From the NCBI RefSeq assembly GCF_001307295.1, contig NZ_CP012700.1:3165001-3229000 (forward strand): a DNA stretch of 64,000 bases, written 5' to 3'. Of this stretch, positions 27,767 to 37,346 are shown in pieces; the first letter of the stretch is position 1; each line of letters begins with the position of its first letter. A model generated the notes under the pieces. The model was not told the DNA's origin. It searched no databases and worked only from the letters and a program-made list of their open reading frames with translations. This DNA is from Sphingopyxis macrogoltabida. GTDB taxonomy: Bacteria; Pseudomonadota; Alphaproteobacteria; Sphingomonadales; Sphingomonadaceae. A program made the position numbers and the translations under genes.

Positions 27767-28546
27767 TCAGGCCTCCCCCTCGGTCATGATAGCCGAAGCG
27801 GAGCTGCGACGCCATTGTCCCGGCGACATGCCGAGCTTGCGACGAAACGCCGCGCACAGATGCGCATGACTGGAGAAGCCGGTAGCGAAAGCAATTTCGG
27901 CGACCGTCAGCGGCCGGTGCATCAGGAACCAGCATGCGCGACGGAGCCGCTGGTGCAGCACATATTGCGCCGGCGTGCGCCCTGTCGCACGCGTAAAATG
28001 GACGATCAGGCTGTTCACCGACATGCCCGCACGCGCCGCCATCTCGCGCGACGTCAGCGGCGCTTCGAGTCGCGTCTGAATGAACGCCAGCAGATCATCG
28101 ATCCGCCGTGCGATGGCGCGCGGTTGGGCGGGTGACGTCATGCCGCCCAAGGTTTCGGCAAGCATCGCGACCAGCGCATCGGCAGCTTCGGCGTCGCCCG
28201 CCGTCAGTGCGCGAACGAGCGCAGCCATCGCGGGATCGTGATAGCCGGCGAGCGCCCGCGCGGTCGGTGGAACGGCCAATCGTTCGGACGGAATTTCGAC
28301 CTCGATATAACGCACACCGCCGCCCTGCGCCGTCGCGCGATAGCTCTGCCCGGCGGGCGCTAGCCATATCTCGCCCGGCAATGGATCGCCGAGCGACGTG
28401 CGGCGGCCGTCGAGCCAGGTTTCCAGCCAGTGATAGCTTCCCGCCTCGTGCAGGATCAGCGCATGAACGTCGCGCTCGATCGTCCAGCTGGCAGGGCCCT
28501 CGATCCGCTTGACGATCGATGCCACCCTCAGTCCGCCCACTTCCAT
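27767..28546 (-). CDS. AraC-family transcriptional regulator
   Basis: A 259-residue regulator. An N-terminal cupin-like AraC ligand domain is followed by a C-terminal double helix-turn-helix: SREMAARAGMSVNSLIVHFTRATGRTPAQYV, then TVAEIAFATGFSSHAHLCAAFRRKLGMSPGQWRR. The start MEVGGLRVASI at 28546 is preferred over 28588, which adds 14 unrelated residues. It is divergent from an SDR gene across 291 bp with two palindromes, and that SDR is the likeliest target. Confidence 0.9.
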   Translation of the reverse strand: MEVGGLRVASIVKRIEGPASWTIERDVHALILHEAGSYHWLETWLDGRRTSLGDPLPGEIWLAPAGQSYRATAQGGGVRYIEVEIPSERLAVPPTARALAGYHDPAMAALVRALTAGDAEAADALVAMLAETLGGMTSPAQPRAIARRIDDLLAFIQTRLEAPLTSREMAARAGMSVNSLIVHFTRATGRTPAQYVLHQRLRRACWFLMHRPLTVAEIAFATGFSSHAHLCAAFRRKLGMSPGQWRRSSASAIMTEGEA

Positions 28547-28620
28547 CGCGCGACTATGGCAAGTGTGGGAGAATCTGAAAGCCTGCAATATTGGCGGCTT
28601 TTATGGTTAACTCGCGCCTT

Positions 28621-28676
28621 CAATTCCCGACGTGGACTAGGGAATTGGGGCAAGGATTTGGTGGACCCCGTCCACC
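28621..28676. promoter_or_regulatory. Two palindromes between divergent AraC and SDR genes
   Basis: Perfect inverted repeats CAATTCCC...GGGAATTG (28621-28628 and 28640-28647) and GGTGGACCCCGTCCACC (28660-28676, 7-bp arms) lie in the 291-bp divergent promoter region. Candidate operators for the AraC regulator or another repressor. Confidence 0.4.
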
Positions 28677-28837
28677 GGAAACCGACCCCTCCCGGCGGGC
28701 AGCGCCAACCCCGTTGCCCGCCACTTTTTCCGGTCACCGTTTGCCATATCCTCGCGGGCGCCGCCTGCCTGGCCAGGCTCGCGGTCCGGGTCAATCGCAA
28801 GGAAAGTTCTCCTTTCCTGATGTTCGGGAAGATGATC

Positions 28838-29611
28838 ATGGCTGACCATAATATCGCAGGAAAAGCGGTTCTCATCGCCGGCGGCGGCAAGAACCTCGGC
28901 GGGTTGATTGCGCGCGACTTCGCCTTGCAGGGAGCGCGTGCCGTCTACGTCCACTACAACAGCGAAGCATCGCGCGCGGAGGCCGAGGAAACGGTCGCCG
29001 CAATCGAAACGGCGGGCGCGAAGGGCCACGCCATGCAAGCCGATCTGACCTCGGCGAGCGCCATGGAAAAACTGTTCGCCAGCGCGAAGGACGCGATGGG
29101 CGGCATCGACATTGCGATCAACACTGTCGGCAAGGTGCTGAAAAAGCCGATGGTCGACATCAGCGAAGCCGAGTTCGACGCGATGAGCGCGGTCAATTCG
29201 AAATCAGCCTTTTTCTTCCTGAAAGAGGCCGGAAAGCATGTCAGCGACAATGGCAAAATCTGCACGCTCGTGACGTCACTGCTCGGTGCCTATACGCCTT
29301 TCTACTCCAGCTATGCCGGGACCAAGGCACCGGTCGAACATTATACGCGCGCGGCGTCGAAGGAATTTGGCGAACGGGGCATTTCGGTAACCGCGATCGG
29401 ACCGGGGCCGATGGATACGCCCTTCTTCTACCCGGCCGAGGGCGAAGACGCCGTCGCCTATCACAAGACCGCGGCGGCGCTGTCGCCCTTTTCGAAAACC
29501 GGCCTAACCGATATCGAGGATATCGTGCCGTGGATCCGCTTCCTCGTCACCGACGGCTGGTGGATGACCGGCCAGACGGTGCTGGTGAACGGCGGCTATA
29601 CTACGAAATGA
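28838..29611 (+). CDS. Short-chain dehydrogenase/reductase (SDR)
   Basis: A 257-residue NAD(P)-dependent oxidoreductase. The cofactor loop GGGKNLGG is a variant of the TGxxxGxG motif. INTVGK replaces the usual NNAG. The catalytic region is TLVTSLLGAYTPFYSSYAGTKAPVEHYTR, in which Ser and Tyr-x3-Lys are present. The C-terminus WMTGQTVLVNGGYTTK is typical. ATG at 28838 follows GGGAAG by 6 bp. Substrate unknown. Confidence 0.92.
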   Translation: MADHNIAGKAVLIAGGGKNLGGLIARDFALQGARAVYVHYNSEASRAEAEETVAAIETAGAKGHAMQADLTSASAMEKLFASAKDAMGGIDIAINTVGKVLKKPMVDISEAEFDAMSAVNSKSAFFFLKEAGKHVSDNGKICTLVTSLLGAYTPFYSSYAGTKAPVEHYTRAASKEFGERGISVTAIGPGPMDTPFFYPAEGEDAVAYHKTAAALSPFSKTGLTDIEDIVPWIRFLVTDGWWMTGQTVLVNGGYTTK

Positions 29612-29638
29612 TGCCGGCCGCCGGACGCCGGCGCAGTC

Positions 29639-30562
29639 TCAGCTTTGCGCGAGAAAGTCATCCATCGCCGCATTGACGGCGTCCGGCGCCTCCCACGGCA
29701 CGAAATGGCCGCATCCGGGGACCTTTACGATCGTCGCATCCGGGACCAGTGCATCGATGCCGTCGAGGTTGCACGGCGGCAAAGCGACGTCGTCGAGCGC
29801 CCAGATGACCAGCGTCGGGATGGCAAGCTTCGGGAAGGGCGTGGCAGGCGGCTCGGCATAGGGTTCGTCCATCGCCGGGACCGTGACTGCCGACCCGCGA
29901 TACCAGTTGATCATCGCGCGGCACGTGTCGCGATCTTCCCAATTTTTGAGCGACCGGGCGATCTCGTCGGGCGGCTGGATGCCGCCGCTCGGCACCTTGT
30001 CGGCGAAGGCGTGCGCGAGGAGCCCGGCGATGCCGTGCGCCTCGATGATTGCGTCGCTCGCGGGATCACGAAAGGTGCGGATATACTGGCTTGCGGCGCG
30101 CTGGTCGGGGTTGGTCAACAACAATTTCTGGAAGATCGCCGGGTGCGGCGCGTTGGCGATCACCGCGCGCGTCACGCGGCCCGACCATGCCGGAAACAGT
30201 CCGTCCGGCTGGCCGCCGAGCGCGACGCCCCACGCGATCGCGCCGCCCCAGTCGTGGCCGACGACCGTGAAACTCTCGACATCAAGCGCGTCGGCGAGCG
30301 CGAAAATGTCGGCGATCAGCTTGTCGGTCGAATAGGAGGCGGCATCCTGCGGTTTCGACGACCCGCAATAGCCGCGCTGGTCGGGAGCGATGCAGCGAAA
30401 CCGGCCCGATAGATGCGGGAGTTGGTAGCGCCAGGTGCGGTGCGATTCGGGAAAGCCGTGGAGGAAGATGATTGCGGGGGCGTCCTTTGGCCCCATATCG
30501 ACGACGTCGAGTTCGATCCCGGTCGAAAGCGCCACTCGCCGCTGTTCGAAATGGCCGACCAT
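29639..30562 (-). CDS. Alpha/beta hydrolase, epoxide hydrolase-like
   Basis: A 307-residue alpha/beta-fold hydrolase. The oxyanion motif is HGFPESHRTWRYQ, and the nucleophile elbow VVGHDWGGAIAW carries Asp104. This Asp, with VIWALDD and GCGHFVPWEAP (His), fits soluble epoxide hydrolases and haloacetate dehalogenases. The start MVGHFEQRRV at 30562 has AAGGAGTGG upstream; an in-frame extension to 30622 is unsupported. Convergent with the SDR. Confidence 0.9.
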   Translation of the reverse strand: MVGHFEQRRVALSTGIELDVVDMGPKDAPAIIFLHGFPESHRTWRYQLPHLSGRFRCIAPDQRGYCGSSKPQDAASYSTDKLIADIFALADALDVESFTVVGHDWGGAIAWGVALGGQPDGLFPAWSGRVTRAVIANAPHPAIFQKLLLTNPDQRAASQYIRTFRDPASDAIIEAHGIAGLLAHAFADKVPSGGIQPPDEIARSLKNWEDRDTCRAMINWYRGSAVTVPAMDEPYAEPPATPFPKLAIPTLVIWALDDVALPPCNLDGIDALVPDATIVKVPGCGHFVPWEAPDAVNAAMDDFLAQS

Positions 30563-30643
30563 ATTCCACTCCTTTTGGTTTCTTTTCAAAACCAATCTGG
30601 CGGCGATCGCTCCGGCTGGCAAGCCGCAACGCCGAAGCGACCG

Positions 30644-31093
30644 CTATTCGGGCGGCGTCATGTTCGTTTCGTCGGTCGGCAGCGTCTTGAAGATCGGCCA
30701 TTCCCGCATGTCGCCGCCGCGGCTGCACCGGTACGATGCCACTTCCCTTTCGCCGCGCATCACGATCAGGCCGCCATAATGGCTTTCGGACGTCGACGCC
30801 TCCTCGGTCATCCCCGCGCTCGGCGCGGTCCAATGCGCATAGACGACATAATTATACTCGCCGTTCACAAAGCGGAGCGTCTGATCCTCGGCGCGCGGAT
30901 AGAGCGTGCGATGATAGAAGACGCGATTGCTCGCGGCATTGGCGACGAGGCGGAGTTCGGTCTTCGTCGCGGTGCCATAGCGATAGATGAGCGAACCACC
31001 CGCTTCGGCGACCACCAACTGTTTCGCCCCGAAACTGCACGCAAAGATCGGCTCGGGCGGCGGCGTCATCGCCAGCGCGAGCAGCAGGCTCAC
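30644..31093 (-). CDS. Hypothetical exported protein
   Basis: A 149-residue protein. The short hydrophobic N-terminus (MSLLLALAMTPPPEP) may be a signal peptide. Two cysteines (FACSFG and YRCSRGG) may form a disulfide. Starts with GTG at 31093, overlapping the pirin stop codon, so it is cotranscribed with pirin. No family recognised. Confidence 0.7.
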   Translation of the reverse strand: MSLLLALAMTPPPEPIFACSFGAKQLVVAEAGGSLIYRYGTATKTELRLVANAASNRVFYHRTLYPRAEDQTLRFVNGEYNYVVYAHWTAPSAGMTEEASTSESHYGGLIVMRGEREVASYRCSRGGDMREWPIFKTLPTDETNMTPPE

Positions 31094-31974
31094 GGATAGC
31101 TCACCGTCTTGGGCACTTCAGGGATCGGGATGAACTCCTCGCTGTCGCCGGGGACGAGCGGGAATTTCCCGTCCTTCCAGTCGTGCTTGGCCTGATTGAT
31201 CCTGTCGCGCGACGAGCTGACGAAATTCCACCAAACATGCCGCGGCGTCGTAAACGCCTCGCCGCCGAGCAGCATCACGCGCGCGTCGCTGTCGGCGCGC
31301 AGCGTCATCGCCTGCCCCGGTTTCAGGATATAGAGGCTGTAACGGTCGAGCGCTTCGCCATCGAGGCTCGCGTCGCCGAGCGCGACGAGCACCGCGCGCT
31401 CGTCGGCCTCCGCCTCGATCGGGATCGTCGCCCCGGCGTTCATCAGGATATCGGCATAGATGGTCGCCGCATGCTGGGTGATCGGGGAGGTCGCACCCCA
31501 CAGACTGCCCATGATGACACGCGCCGACACGCCGCCGTCCTCGATCAGCGGCAAATCGTCCTTCGCGACATGCTCGAATGCGGCGTCGATCTCTTCCTTG
31601 CCGTCGGGCAGCGCGAGCCAGGTCTGCATCCCCGAGATCGGCGATCCGGTCGCACGCTCGGCGGCGGGCGTGCGTTCCGAATGGACGATGCCGCTGCCCG
31701 CGGTCATCAGATTGCACGCGCCGGGGCGGATCGTCGCATAGGTGCCGAGGTTATCGCGGTGATCGATCGCACCCTCGAACAGATAGGTGACGGTGGCGAG
31801 GTTGATATGTGGATGCGGGCGCACGTCCATGCCCTTGCCGATGTCGAAATGCGCCGGGCCGAACTGGTCGACGAAGATGAACGGGCCGACCATCGTCCGC
31901 GCCTTGTTCGGCAGCGTCCGCCGCACCTCGAAGGCGCCGAGGTCGTGGGTCGAGGGGGTGATGATGTCGAACAT
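31090..31974 (-). CDS. Pirin-family protein
   Basis: A 294-residue bicupin of the pirin/YhaK family. The metal-binding N-terminal cupin shows FVDQFGPAHFDIGKGMDVRPHPHINLATVTYLFEG. MTAGSGIVHSE carries further ligands. The C-terminal pirin domain includes LGGEAFTTPRHVWWNFVSS. Some members are quercetin dioxygenases and others stress or redox sensors; which applies here is unknown. Confidence 0.93.
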   Translation of the reverse strand: MFDIITPSTHDLGAFEVRRTLPNKARTMVGPFIFVDQFGPAHFDIGKGMDVRPHPHINLATVTYLFEGAIDHRDNLGTYATIRPGACNLMTAGSGIVHSERTPAAERATGSPISGMQTWLALPDGKEEIDAAFEHVAKDDLPLIEDGGVSARVIMGSLWGATSPITQHAATIYADILMNAGATIPIEAEADERAVLVALGDASLDGEALDRYSLYILKPGQAMTLRADSDARVMLLGGEAFTTPRHVWWNFVSSSRDRINQAKHDWKDGKFPLVPGDSEEFIPIPEVPKTVSYP

Positions 31975-31998
31975 CGGCTATCCTTTTGGCGTGGTTGC

Positions 31999-32367
31999 TC
32001 AGGGCTTGCCGGGATCGGCGGCGCGAAGGATCTTCTCCATCGCCTTGCCCTTCGCGAGTTCGTCGATCAGCTTGTCGAGATAACGGATCTCGCGCATCAG
32101 CGGCTCGGCAATCTCTTCGACGCGAATGCCGCAGATAACGCCCCTGATCTGGTCGCGCGCCGCATTCATCGCGGGCGCGTCATCGAAAAAACCCCTGAGG
32201 TCGGTCTTGGCGGCGATCTGATCGTCGAGCTGCTGCTGGCTGTAACCGGTCAGCCAGCGGATGATTTCGTCGACCTCGGCCTTGGTGCGCCCCTTGCGCT
32301 CCGCCTTGGCTACATAGTGCGGATAGACGCTTGCAAAGCTGTATTTATAGACACGATGCTCGTCCAC
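31999..32367 (-). CDS. DUF2200 family protein
   Basis: A 122-residue cytoplasmic protein. The family signature is clear: [48 protein letters not shown], and [24 protein letters not shown]. Start is GTG at 32367, 7 bp after a perfect AGGAGG; the longer open frame upstream runs through the bolA gene. Function of the family is unknown. It follows the BolA-like gene by 11 bp. Confidence 0.92.
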   Translation of the reverse strand: MDEHRVYKYSFASVYPHYVAKAERKGRTKAEVDEIIRWLTGYSQQQLDDQIAAKTDLRGFFDDAPAMNAARDQIRGVICGIRVEEIAEPLMREIRYLDKLIDELAKGKAMEKILRAADPGKP

Positions 32368-32378
32368 GTCCGCTCCTC

Positions 32379-32657
32379 CTATTCGCCCGGCGCCGTCGCC
32401 TTGATCGCGAGCGCGTGGATGCGCTGCCCCGGGAGGTCGCCGAGCGCCCTGTTCACCGCGCGCTGGCGCGCGACGCGATTCTGCCCCGCAAAACCCGGCC
32501 ATTCGATGGCGAGGCTGAAATGCGATTCGCCCGATCCGTCGTCGCCGGAATGGCCGTGATGGCTGGCGCTGTCGTTGCTGAGGGTGAATTTCGCGTCGGG
32601 AAAAGCCGCGGTCAGCAGCTCCTCCATCTCGCGTTGCACTGGACCTTTTTCGCTCAT
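32379..32657 (-). CDS. BolA-family protein
   Basis: A 92-residue BolA-like protein ([20 protein letters not shown] ... [30 protein letters not shown] ... [13 protein letters not shown]). BolA proteins partner monothiol glutaredoxins in Fe-S trafficking or regulation. A His-rich stretch, [11 protein letters not shown], lies where the family's variable loop is found. ATG at 32657 is 28 bp from the divergent DnaJ-domain gene. Confidence 0.92.
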   Translation of the reverse strand: MSEKGPVQREMEELLTAAFPDAKFTLSNDSASHHGHSGDDGSGESHFSLAIEWPGFAGQNRVARQRAVNRALGDLPGQRIHALAIKATAPGE

Positions 32658-32685
32658 GCCCCCATGTTGGGGAGGAAAGAACAGC

Positions 32686-33276
32686 ATGACAAGCCCCAGG
32701 TCCAATCGATTCCACGGCCGCGTCCCGCGCGAAGCCGCTTGCGCCGTTCCCGGCTGCGAGGAACCCGGCGAATTTCGCGCGCCCGCCTCACCGCACCGCT
32801 CGCCCGACGGGCCGCCGCCGTACCGCTACCTCTGTCTCGATCATGTGCGCGAACATAATGCCGGCTATAATTATTTCGACGGCATGACCGCCGACCAGAT
32901 CATGGCGGCACAATCGCCCACCGCTGGCTGGGAAACCGAAAGCCGCGCCTTTCGCGCCGCGGGCAGCGCCGACCTGCCGCCGCGCTGGGCCGATTTCAAA
33001 GATCCGATCGATGCCTTGGGCGCGCGTTTTCGCCAGCGCATGGACGAGGCGCGGCGCGAAGCGGCCGACCCGCGCTTCACCCGCGAGGAGCATCGCGCGC
33101 TGCAACTGATGGGCCTCGCGGCCGACGCCGACCGCGCCGCGCTCCGCCGCCGCTACAGCGAACTGGTGCGCAAATATCATCCCGACCGGAATGGCGGCGA
33201 TCGCAGTTTCGAAACGCGGCTGGGCGAGGTGGTCCAGGCGTATCAATTGCTGCGCAAGACGAAGGCCTTTGCATAG
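32686..33276 (+). CDS. J-domain protein with C-terminal DnaJ domain
   Basis: A 196-residue protein. The N-terminal half has two cysteines ([17 protein letters not shown]) and [19 protein letters not shown], a pattern frequent in sphingomonad J proteins. The C-terminal 65 residues are a J domain with the HPD motif ([12 protein letters not shown]). Placement of the J domain at the C-terminus is unlike CbpA. ATG at 32686 follows GGAGG by 10 bp. Likely a specialised DnaK co-chaperone; the client is unknown. Confidence 0.92.
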   Translation: MTSPRSNRFHGRVPREAACAVPGCEEPGEFRAPASPHRSPDGPPPYRYLCLDHVREHNAGYNYFDGMTADQIMAAQSPTAGWETESRAFRAAGSADLPPRWADFKDPIDALGARFRQRMDEARREAADPRFTREEHRALQLMGLAADADRAALRRRYSELVRKYHPDRNGGDRSFETRLGEVVQAYQLLRKTKAFA

Positions 33277-33286
33277 GAGAGTAACG

Positions 33287-33724
33287 ATGACCGATCTCGA
33301 TGAGGCAAGGATCGAAGTGGTGCGCCGGCACATGGCGCTCGAGATCACGCACGACTGGGACGGCGTTCTCGCGACCTTCGAGCATCCCCGCTACGAACTG
33401 ATGGGCCCCGGCACCATCTTCGACGGCGAGACGGCGGTCCGGTCCTATTTTGCTTCGTCGCGCGAGCCCTTCCCCGATCAGGCGAACGAAGTCATCGCGA
33501 TCGCCGCCGACGCGGATACCGACACGGTGCTCGTCGAATTCTGGCTGACCGGCACCCACCTCGGCCCGCTGCGCCTTGGCGTGCGGACGATCGAGCCGAC
33601 CGGCAAGGCGTTCCGCATTCGCATGGCGGCGAGCTTCCAGTTTGCGCCCGGCAGCGACAAGATCCTCTGCGAACGTCCCTATTACGACCAATCGGCGGTG
33701 ATGAAGGCGCTGGGTCTGCTCTGA
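33287..33724 (+). CDS. SnoaL-like/NTF2-fold protein
   Basis: A 145-residue single-domain protein. It has the NTF2-fold pattern of polyketide cyclases and ester cyclases: VRRHMALEITHDWDGVLATFEHPRYELMG, VRSYFASSREPFPDQ, and DTVLVEFWLTGTHLG. The start follows AGGAGAG. It lies 10 bp behind the J-domain gene. Function unknown. Confidence 0.85.
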   Translation: MTDLDEARIEVVRRHMALEITHDWDGVLATFEHPRYELMGPGTIFDGETAVRSYFASSREPFPDQANEVIAIAADADTDTVLVEFWLTGTHLGPLRLGVRTIEPTGKAFRIRMAASFQFAPGSDKILCERPYYDQSAVMKALGLL

Positions 33725-33799
33725 AAAGGCGTTGCAAGGCGAAACGGACAGCGATACCGCGCTCCGACGGTCGGCAATAACGCGCCGACTCCTCTTCCT

Positions 33800-33902
33800 C
33801 GTCACCCTGAACTTGTTTCAGGGCCCATGGCCTGACCTTTCCGCTGGCGCGGCGTCAAACGAGAGCCAAGGCCATGGATGCTGAAAAAAGTTCAGCATGA
33901 CG
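33800..33902. repeat. Double-hairpin inverted repeat upstream of cobS
   Basis: Left arm 33800-33832 and right arm 33870-33902 are inverted copies with 27 of 33 bases identical. Each arm is itself a hairpin: CCCTGAA-CTTGT-TTCAGGG on the left and GCTGAA-AAAAG-TTCAGC on the right. The outer stem pairs differ but stay complementary. The right arm ends 24 bp before the cobS start. Confidence 0.85.
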
Positions 33903-33925
33903 ATCATGAAACTATGGACGCGACC

Positions 33926-34915
33926 ATGACCGATATTCCGAACAGCCTTCCCGACCACCACGGCTCGACGCTCCTTTCGGCGCCCGATACCGAGGTCGAT
34001 GCGCGCGAGCTGTTCGGCGTCGATATCGACATGAAGGTGCCGGCGTTCAGCGAGGCCGACGAGCGCGTGCCGGACCTCGACCCGGCCTATGTCTTCGACG
34101 GCGACACGACGCTCGCGATCCTCGCGGGCTTCAAATATAATCGCCGTGTGATGGTGCAGGGCTATCACGGCACCGGCAAGTCGACGCATATCGAACAGGT
34201 CGCGGCGCGGCTCAAATGGCCGTGCATCCGCGTCAACCTGGACGCCCACATCAGCCGTATCGACCTCGTCGGCCGCGATGCGATCGTGCTGAAGGATGGT
34301 CAGCAGGTGACCGAATTCCGCGAAGGCCTGCTTCCGTGGGCGCTGCAGACCCCGACCGCGCTCGTCTTCGACGAATATGACGCCGGCCGCCCCGACGTGA
34401 TGTTCGTCATCCAGCGCGTGCTCGAGACCGAGGGCAAGCTGACTTTGCTCGACCAGAACCGCGTGATCCGCCCGAACCCGCATTTCCGCCTGTTCTCGAC
34501 CGCCAACACCGTCGGGCTCGGCGACACGAGCGGCCTCTATCACGGCACGCAGCAGATCAACCAGGGCCAGATGGACCGCTGGAACATCGTCGTCACGCTC
34601 AACTATCTGCCCGCGGCGACCGAAAGCGCGATCATCCTCGCCAAGGTGCCGAACACCGACGAGACGACGGTCGCCAATATGGTCAAGGTCGCCGACCTGA
34701 CCCGTCAGGGCTTTATAAACGGCGACATCTCGACCGTGATGTCGCCGCGCACGGTGATCAGCTGGGCGCAGAATGCCGCGATCTTCAACAATCTCGGCTT
34801 CGCCTTCCGCCTGTCGTTCCTCAACAAGTGCGACGAGGCCGAACGGATGATCGTCGCCGAATATTATCAGCGCGTGTTCGGCGAAGACCTGCCCGAAAGC
34901 GTGATCGGCAAATAA
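33926..34915 (+). CDS. cobS: Cobaltochelatase subunit CobS
   Basis: AAA+ ATPase subunit that, with CobT and CobN, inserts cobalt into hydrogenobyrinate a,c-diamide in aerobic B12 synthesis. The 329 residues show Walker [11 protein letters not shown], Walker [10 protein letters not shown], and the typical [20 protein letters not shown] insert. ATG at 33914 is an alternative start; a frame open to 33878 reads into the repeat. No other B12 gene except cobT lies in the window, and cobT is 3.9 kb away. Confidence 0.94.
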   Translation: MTDIPNSLPDHHGSTLLSAPDTEVDARELFGVDIDMKVPAFSEADERVPDLDPAYVFDGDTTLAILAGFKYNRRVMVQGYHGTGKSTHIEQVAARLKWPCIRVNLDAHISRIDLVGRDAIVLKDGQQVTEFREGLLPWALQTPTALVFDEYDAGRPDVMFVIQRVLETEGKLTLLDQNRVIRPNPHFRLFSTANTVGLGDTSGLYHGTQQINQGQMDRWNIVVTLNYLPAATESAIILAKVPNTDETTVANMVKVADLTRQGFINGDISTVMSPRTVISWAQNAAIFNNLGFAFRLSFLNKCDEAERMIVAEYYQRVFGEDLPESVIGK

Positions 34916-34919
34916 CCGG

Positions 34920-36002
34920 TCACTTCAATAGGGTCTCGGCGTCGACGAGCCGGACGTCGTGCATCATGGCGAGATAGGCCTCGAAATAGCCCTTGTGCGA
35001 CGCGCCGACGATCGCGAGCGTGCGCGTCCCCGGCCGCTCAGCCATCGCAGCGCGGGCATTGGCGACCATGCGCAGGTTCCGCACCTCCCACCAGCCGGTG
35101 TAGCGGCGTCCATAATTTTGCGGCGTGGCATCGGCGAGCGCGGGACCGAAATCGGTGTCGAAGGCGAGGCGCATCGTAGAAGGGCGATTATAGAAGCGAT
35201 AGAGCGACATCACCCCGTCGCCATCGAGCTTTGCCTCCAGCGCCTTTTCGGCGGCGATCCGGTCCTTGAGCTGCGGCGTTTCCCAGATGCGCTGCATCGC
35301 CGCCGCATAGCCCGGATCCTTGTCGAGCGACGCCGTCGTCGCGTCGGCGCTATGGTCGTCGGCCGCGTAAACGCGCTCCAGCCCCAGCCGTGCGGCGAGC
35401 ACCGACCCGATGAGAAAATTCTCGTTACGGCGCGTCCGCAGCTTTTCGAGCGCCGCGACGAGCGTGTCGTCGAGGCCGTCACCCGCGCGGCGTTCGTCTG
35501 CGGGAAGCCGCAGCCACTGAACAAGCGCAGAGGCCGGTTCGCCGCCGGCGAGAAACAGTCCCGCAAGGCGGCGGCGATCGCCCGGCGCGGGCTGGGCGGG
35601 CCAGGCGGCCAGCAGGCGCTCCGCCTCCACCGTTGCCGCCACCATATCGAGACCGATCACCTTCTGCGCCGGCGCGGGATCCCAACAATAGTCCGATGCG
35701 CCCGGATAGAGCGGCTTGTAGCGCATGAGCAGCTCGCAATCGCGGCCCGACAATCCCTCGATCGTGATGATCTCCGGCTTCCACGCCGCAAGCCGCGCCA
35801 GCAGCGGCTCGAGGCTTTCGGGAGCGAAGCTGTCGGGCAGGCCCGAAAGATGCGGTGTGCCGAGGACGAGCGCTTCGCCGACCTCCCCCGCCACCCCTGC
35901 CTTGAGGTCGCGAGGATCGAAAGCCGGTTCATAGGGCGGCGGCGGGGCGGCGGCGGTGACCAGCAGCAAGGCGGCGAACAGCGACACGGACATCTCCCCC
36001 AA
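34920..36002 (-). CDS. DUF5694 (TraB-like) exported protein
   Basis: A 360-residue protein with a signal peptide (MGEMSVSLFAALLLVTAAAP). Conserved blocks EALVLGTPHLSGLP near residue 43, EIITIEGLSGRDCELL, and the C-terminal VGASHKGYFEAYLAMM resemble the TraB/PrgY/GumN fold, a putative metal hydrolase. Function unknown. Convergent with cobS, 4 bp away. Confidence 0.8.
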   Translation of the reverse strand: MGEMSVSLFAALLLVTAAAPPPPYEPAFDPRDLKAGVAGEVGEALVLGTPHLSGLPDSFAPESLEPLLARLAAWKPEIITIEGLSGRDCELLMRYKPLYPGASDYCWDPAPAQKVIGLDMVAATVEAERLLAAWPAQPAPGDRRRLAGLFLAGGEPASALVQWLRLPADERRAGDGLDDTLVAALEKLRTRRNENFLIGSVLAARLGLERVYAADDHSADATTASLDKDPGYAAAMQRIWETPQLKDRIAAEKALEAKLDGDGVMSLYRFYNRPSTMRLAFDTDFGPALADATPQNYGRRYTGWWEVRNLRMVANARAAMAERPGTRTLAIVGASHKGYFEAYLAMMHDVRLVDAETLLK

Positions 36003-36149
36003 ACCGGCGTCTGCGCGGCGCCTGCGGTCTCTCGATAAGCGAAGTGTGTTATTCGATCAATACTCCTTGACGCCGCAGTTTTCGCCTTCCAAAGGCGATG
36101 TTCTCCTGCCAGCATCGCGCGACGCGCCGGACCGAAGATGGAAGCCGCC

Positions 36150-37340
36150 ATGCGAACGACGCCCTTTCTTTCGATCCTGACCGCGCTGCTGCTCGGCGGC
36201 TGCATCACTCCGGTCGACTATGGCAAGGTCCGCCACGCCGATTATGTCGCCGATCCGCGCTGCACCGCGCAGCCCGGCGCCGCAGTCGATGGCGAGGCGC
36301 TGCCTTTGTTCTTCGCGACGAGCCGCCTGCCCGACTGCCGCACTGCCGATATCCGCCTGCTGCAATATCGCGGTGACGAGGTGCGTTACGGGCGTTTTGC
36401 GCCGCCACGCGACGTCGAGATCGACAAGAAGAAGCTGTTCCTGACCCCGCTCGCCTTCCACACCGACGCCGACTGGTGGGCGGCGCTGCGCGCCGAGACC
36501 GACCGGCGGCAGGGCCGTGTCCTACTCTATGTCCATGGCTATCGCGAGAATTTCGAGACGACGACGAAGGATGCCGCACAGATCGCCCGAATGACCGGCT
36601 TCGACGGGCCGGTGATCGCCTATAGCTGGCCGTCGCAGCACAAGGTGCTCGGCTATGTCGTCGACGAAACCAACATGTACCACGACGTGCGCAATTTCCG
36701 CATCTTCCTGAAATCGCTCGCCGAACAGAGCTGGGTGAAGGAAATCGTGATCGTCTCGCACTCGCTCGGCGCGCGGCTGGTGATCCCCGCGATATCCTAT
36801 GTCGACCGCACGTCGAGCAGCGCCGACAGCAGCAATATCTCGAACATCATCCTCGCCTCGCCCGACATCGACCGCGAGACGTTCGAGCGCGATATCGAGG
36901 AAGAGGTCTTGTCGGCGCGGCGCGTCGCGCGCGACCGGCGGATCACCGTCTATGTCTCGCGCGCCGACAAGGCGCTCGCCGCGTCGCGCGCGCTGCACGG
37001 CTATCCGCGGCTCGGCTCGCCCTATTGCTTCGACCCGTTCGAGGCTGCCGATCTGAAAGCGAGGGGGCTTCCCGAGCGCTGCTATCCGGTGGCGATCGCC
37101 GGAATGACCGTCGTCGACACCACCGACGTATCGCGCGGATCGACGGGGCACAGCAATTTCCTGCGCAGCGCGGTCGCTTGCCGCGATTTCATCGACGTCG
37201 TCGCGGGCAAGCGGACGCGGCCCGAGCGGACGGCGACGCAGCTTGGCCATGTCTTCCGCTTGCTGCCCGATCCCGCGAACCCCAAGCCCGAAGACGACCT
37301 GATCTGCAACCGCATCGCCGGCGGCTCCGAAAACGAATAG
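36150..37340 (+). CDS. DUF900 alpha/beta hydrolase lipoprotein
   Basis: A 396-residue lipoprotein with lipobox LLLGGC. The domain is an alpha/beta hydrolase of the DUF900 type: RVLLYVHGYRENFETTTKDAAQIARMTGFDGPVIAYSWPS, then the nucleophile elbow IVSHSLGARLV, and the terminal TGHSNFLRS (candidate His). An esterase or lipase role is possible. A start at 36138 adds four residues; 36150 has GGAAG upstream. Confidence 0.88.
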   Translation: MRTTPFLSILTALLLGGCITPVDYGKVRHADYVADPRCTAQPGAAVDGEALPLFFATSRLPDCRTADIRLLQYRGDEVRYGRFAPPRDVEIDKKKLFLTPLAFHTDADWWAALRAETDRRQGRVLLYVHGYRENFETTTKDAAQIARMTGFDGPVIAYSWPSQHKVLGYVVDETNMYHDVRNFRIFLKSLAEQSWVKEIVIVSHSLGARLVIPAISYVDRTSSSADSSNISNIILASPDIDRETFERDIEEEVLSARRVARDRRITVYVSRADKALAASRALHGYPRLGSPYCFDPFEAADLKARGLPERCYPVAIAGMTVVDTTDVSRGSTGHSNFLRSAVACRDFIDVVAGKRTRPERTATQLGHVFRLLPDPANPKPEDDLICNRIAGGSENE

Positions 37341-37346
37341 GCGCTG

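Noticed and set aside
33878-33925. Upstream extension of CobS
   Set aside because: The codons lie in the right arm of a repeat and do not resemble CobS N-termini.
36082-36098. Intrinsic terminator between the TraB-like and DUF900 genes
   Set aside because: TCGCCTT-CCA-AAGGCGA is a perfect stem, but no T-run follows on either strand.
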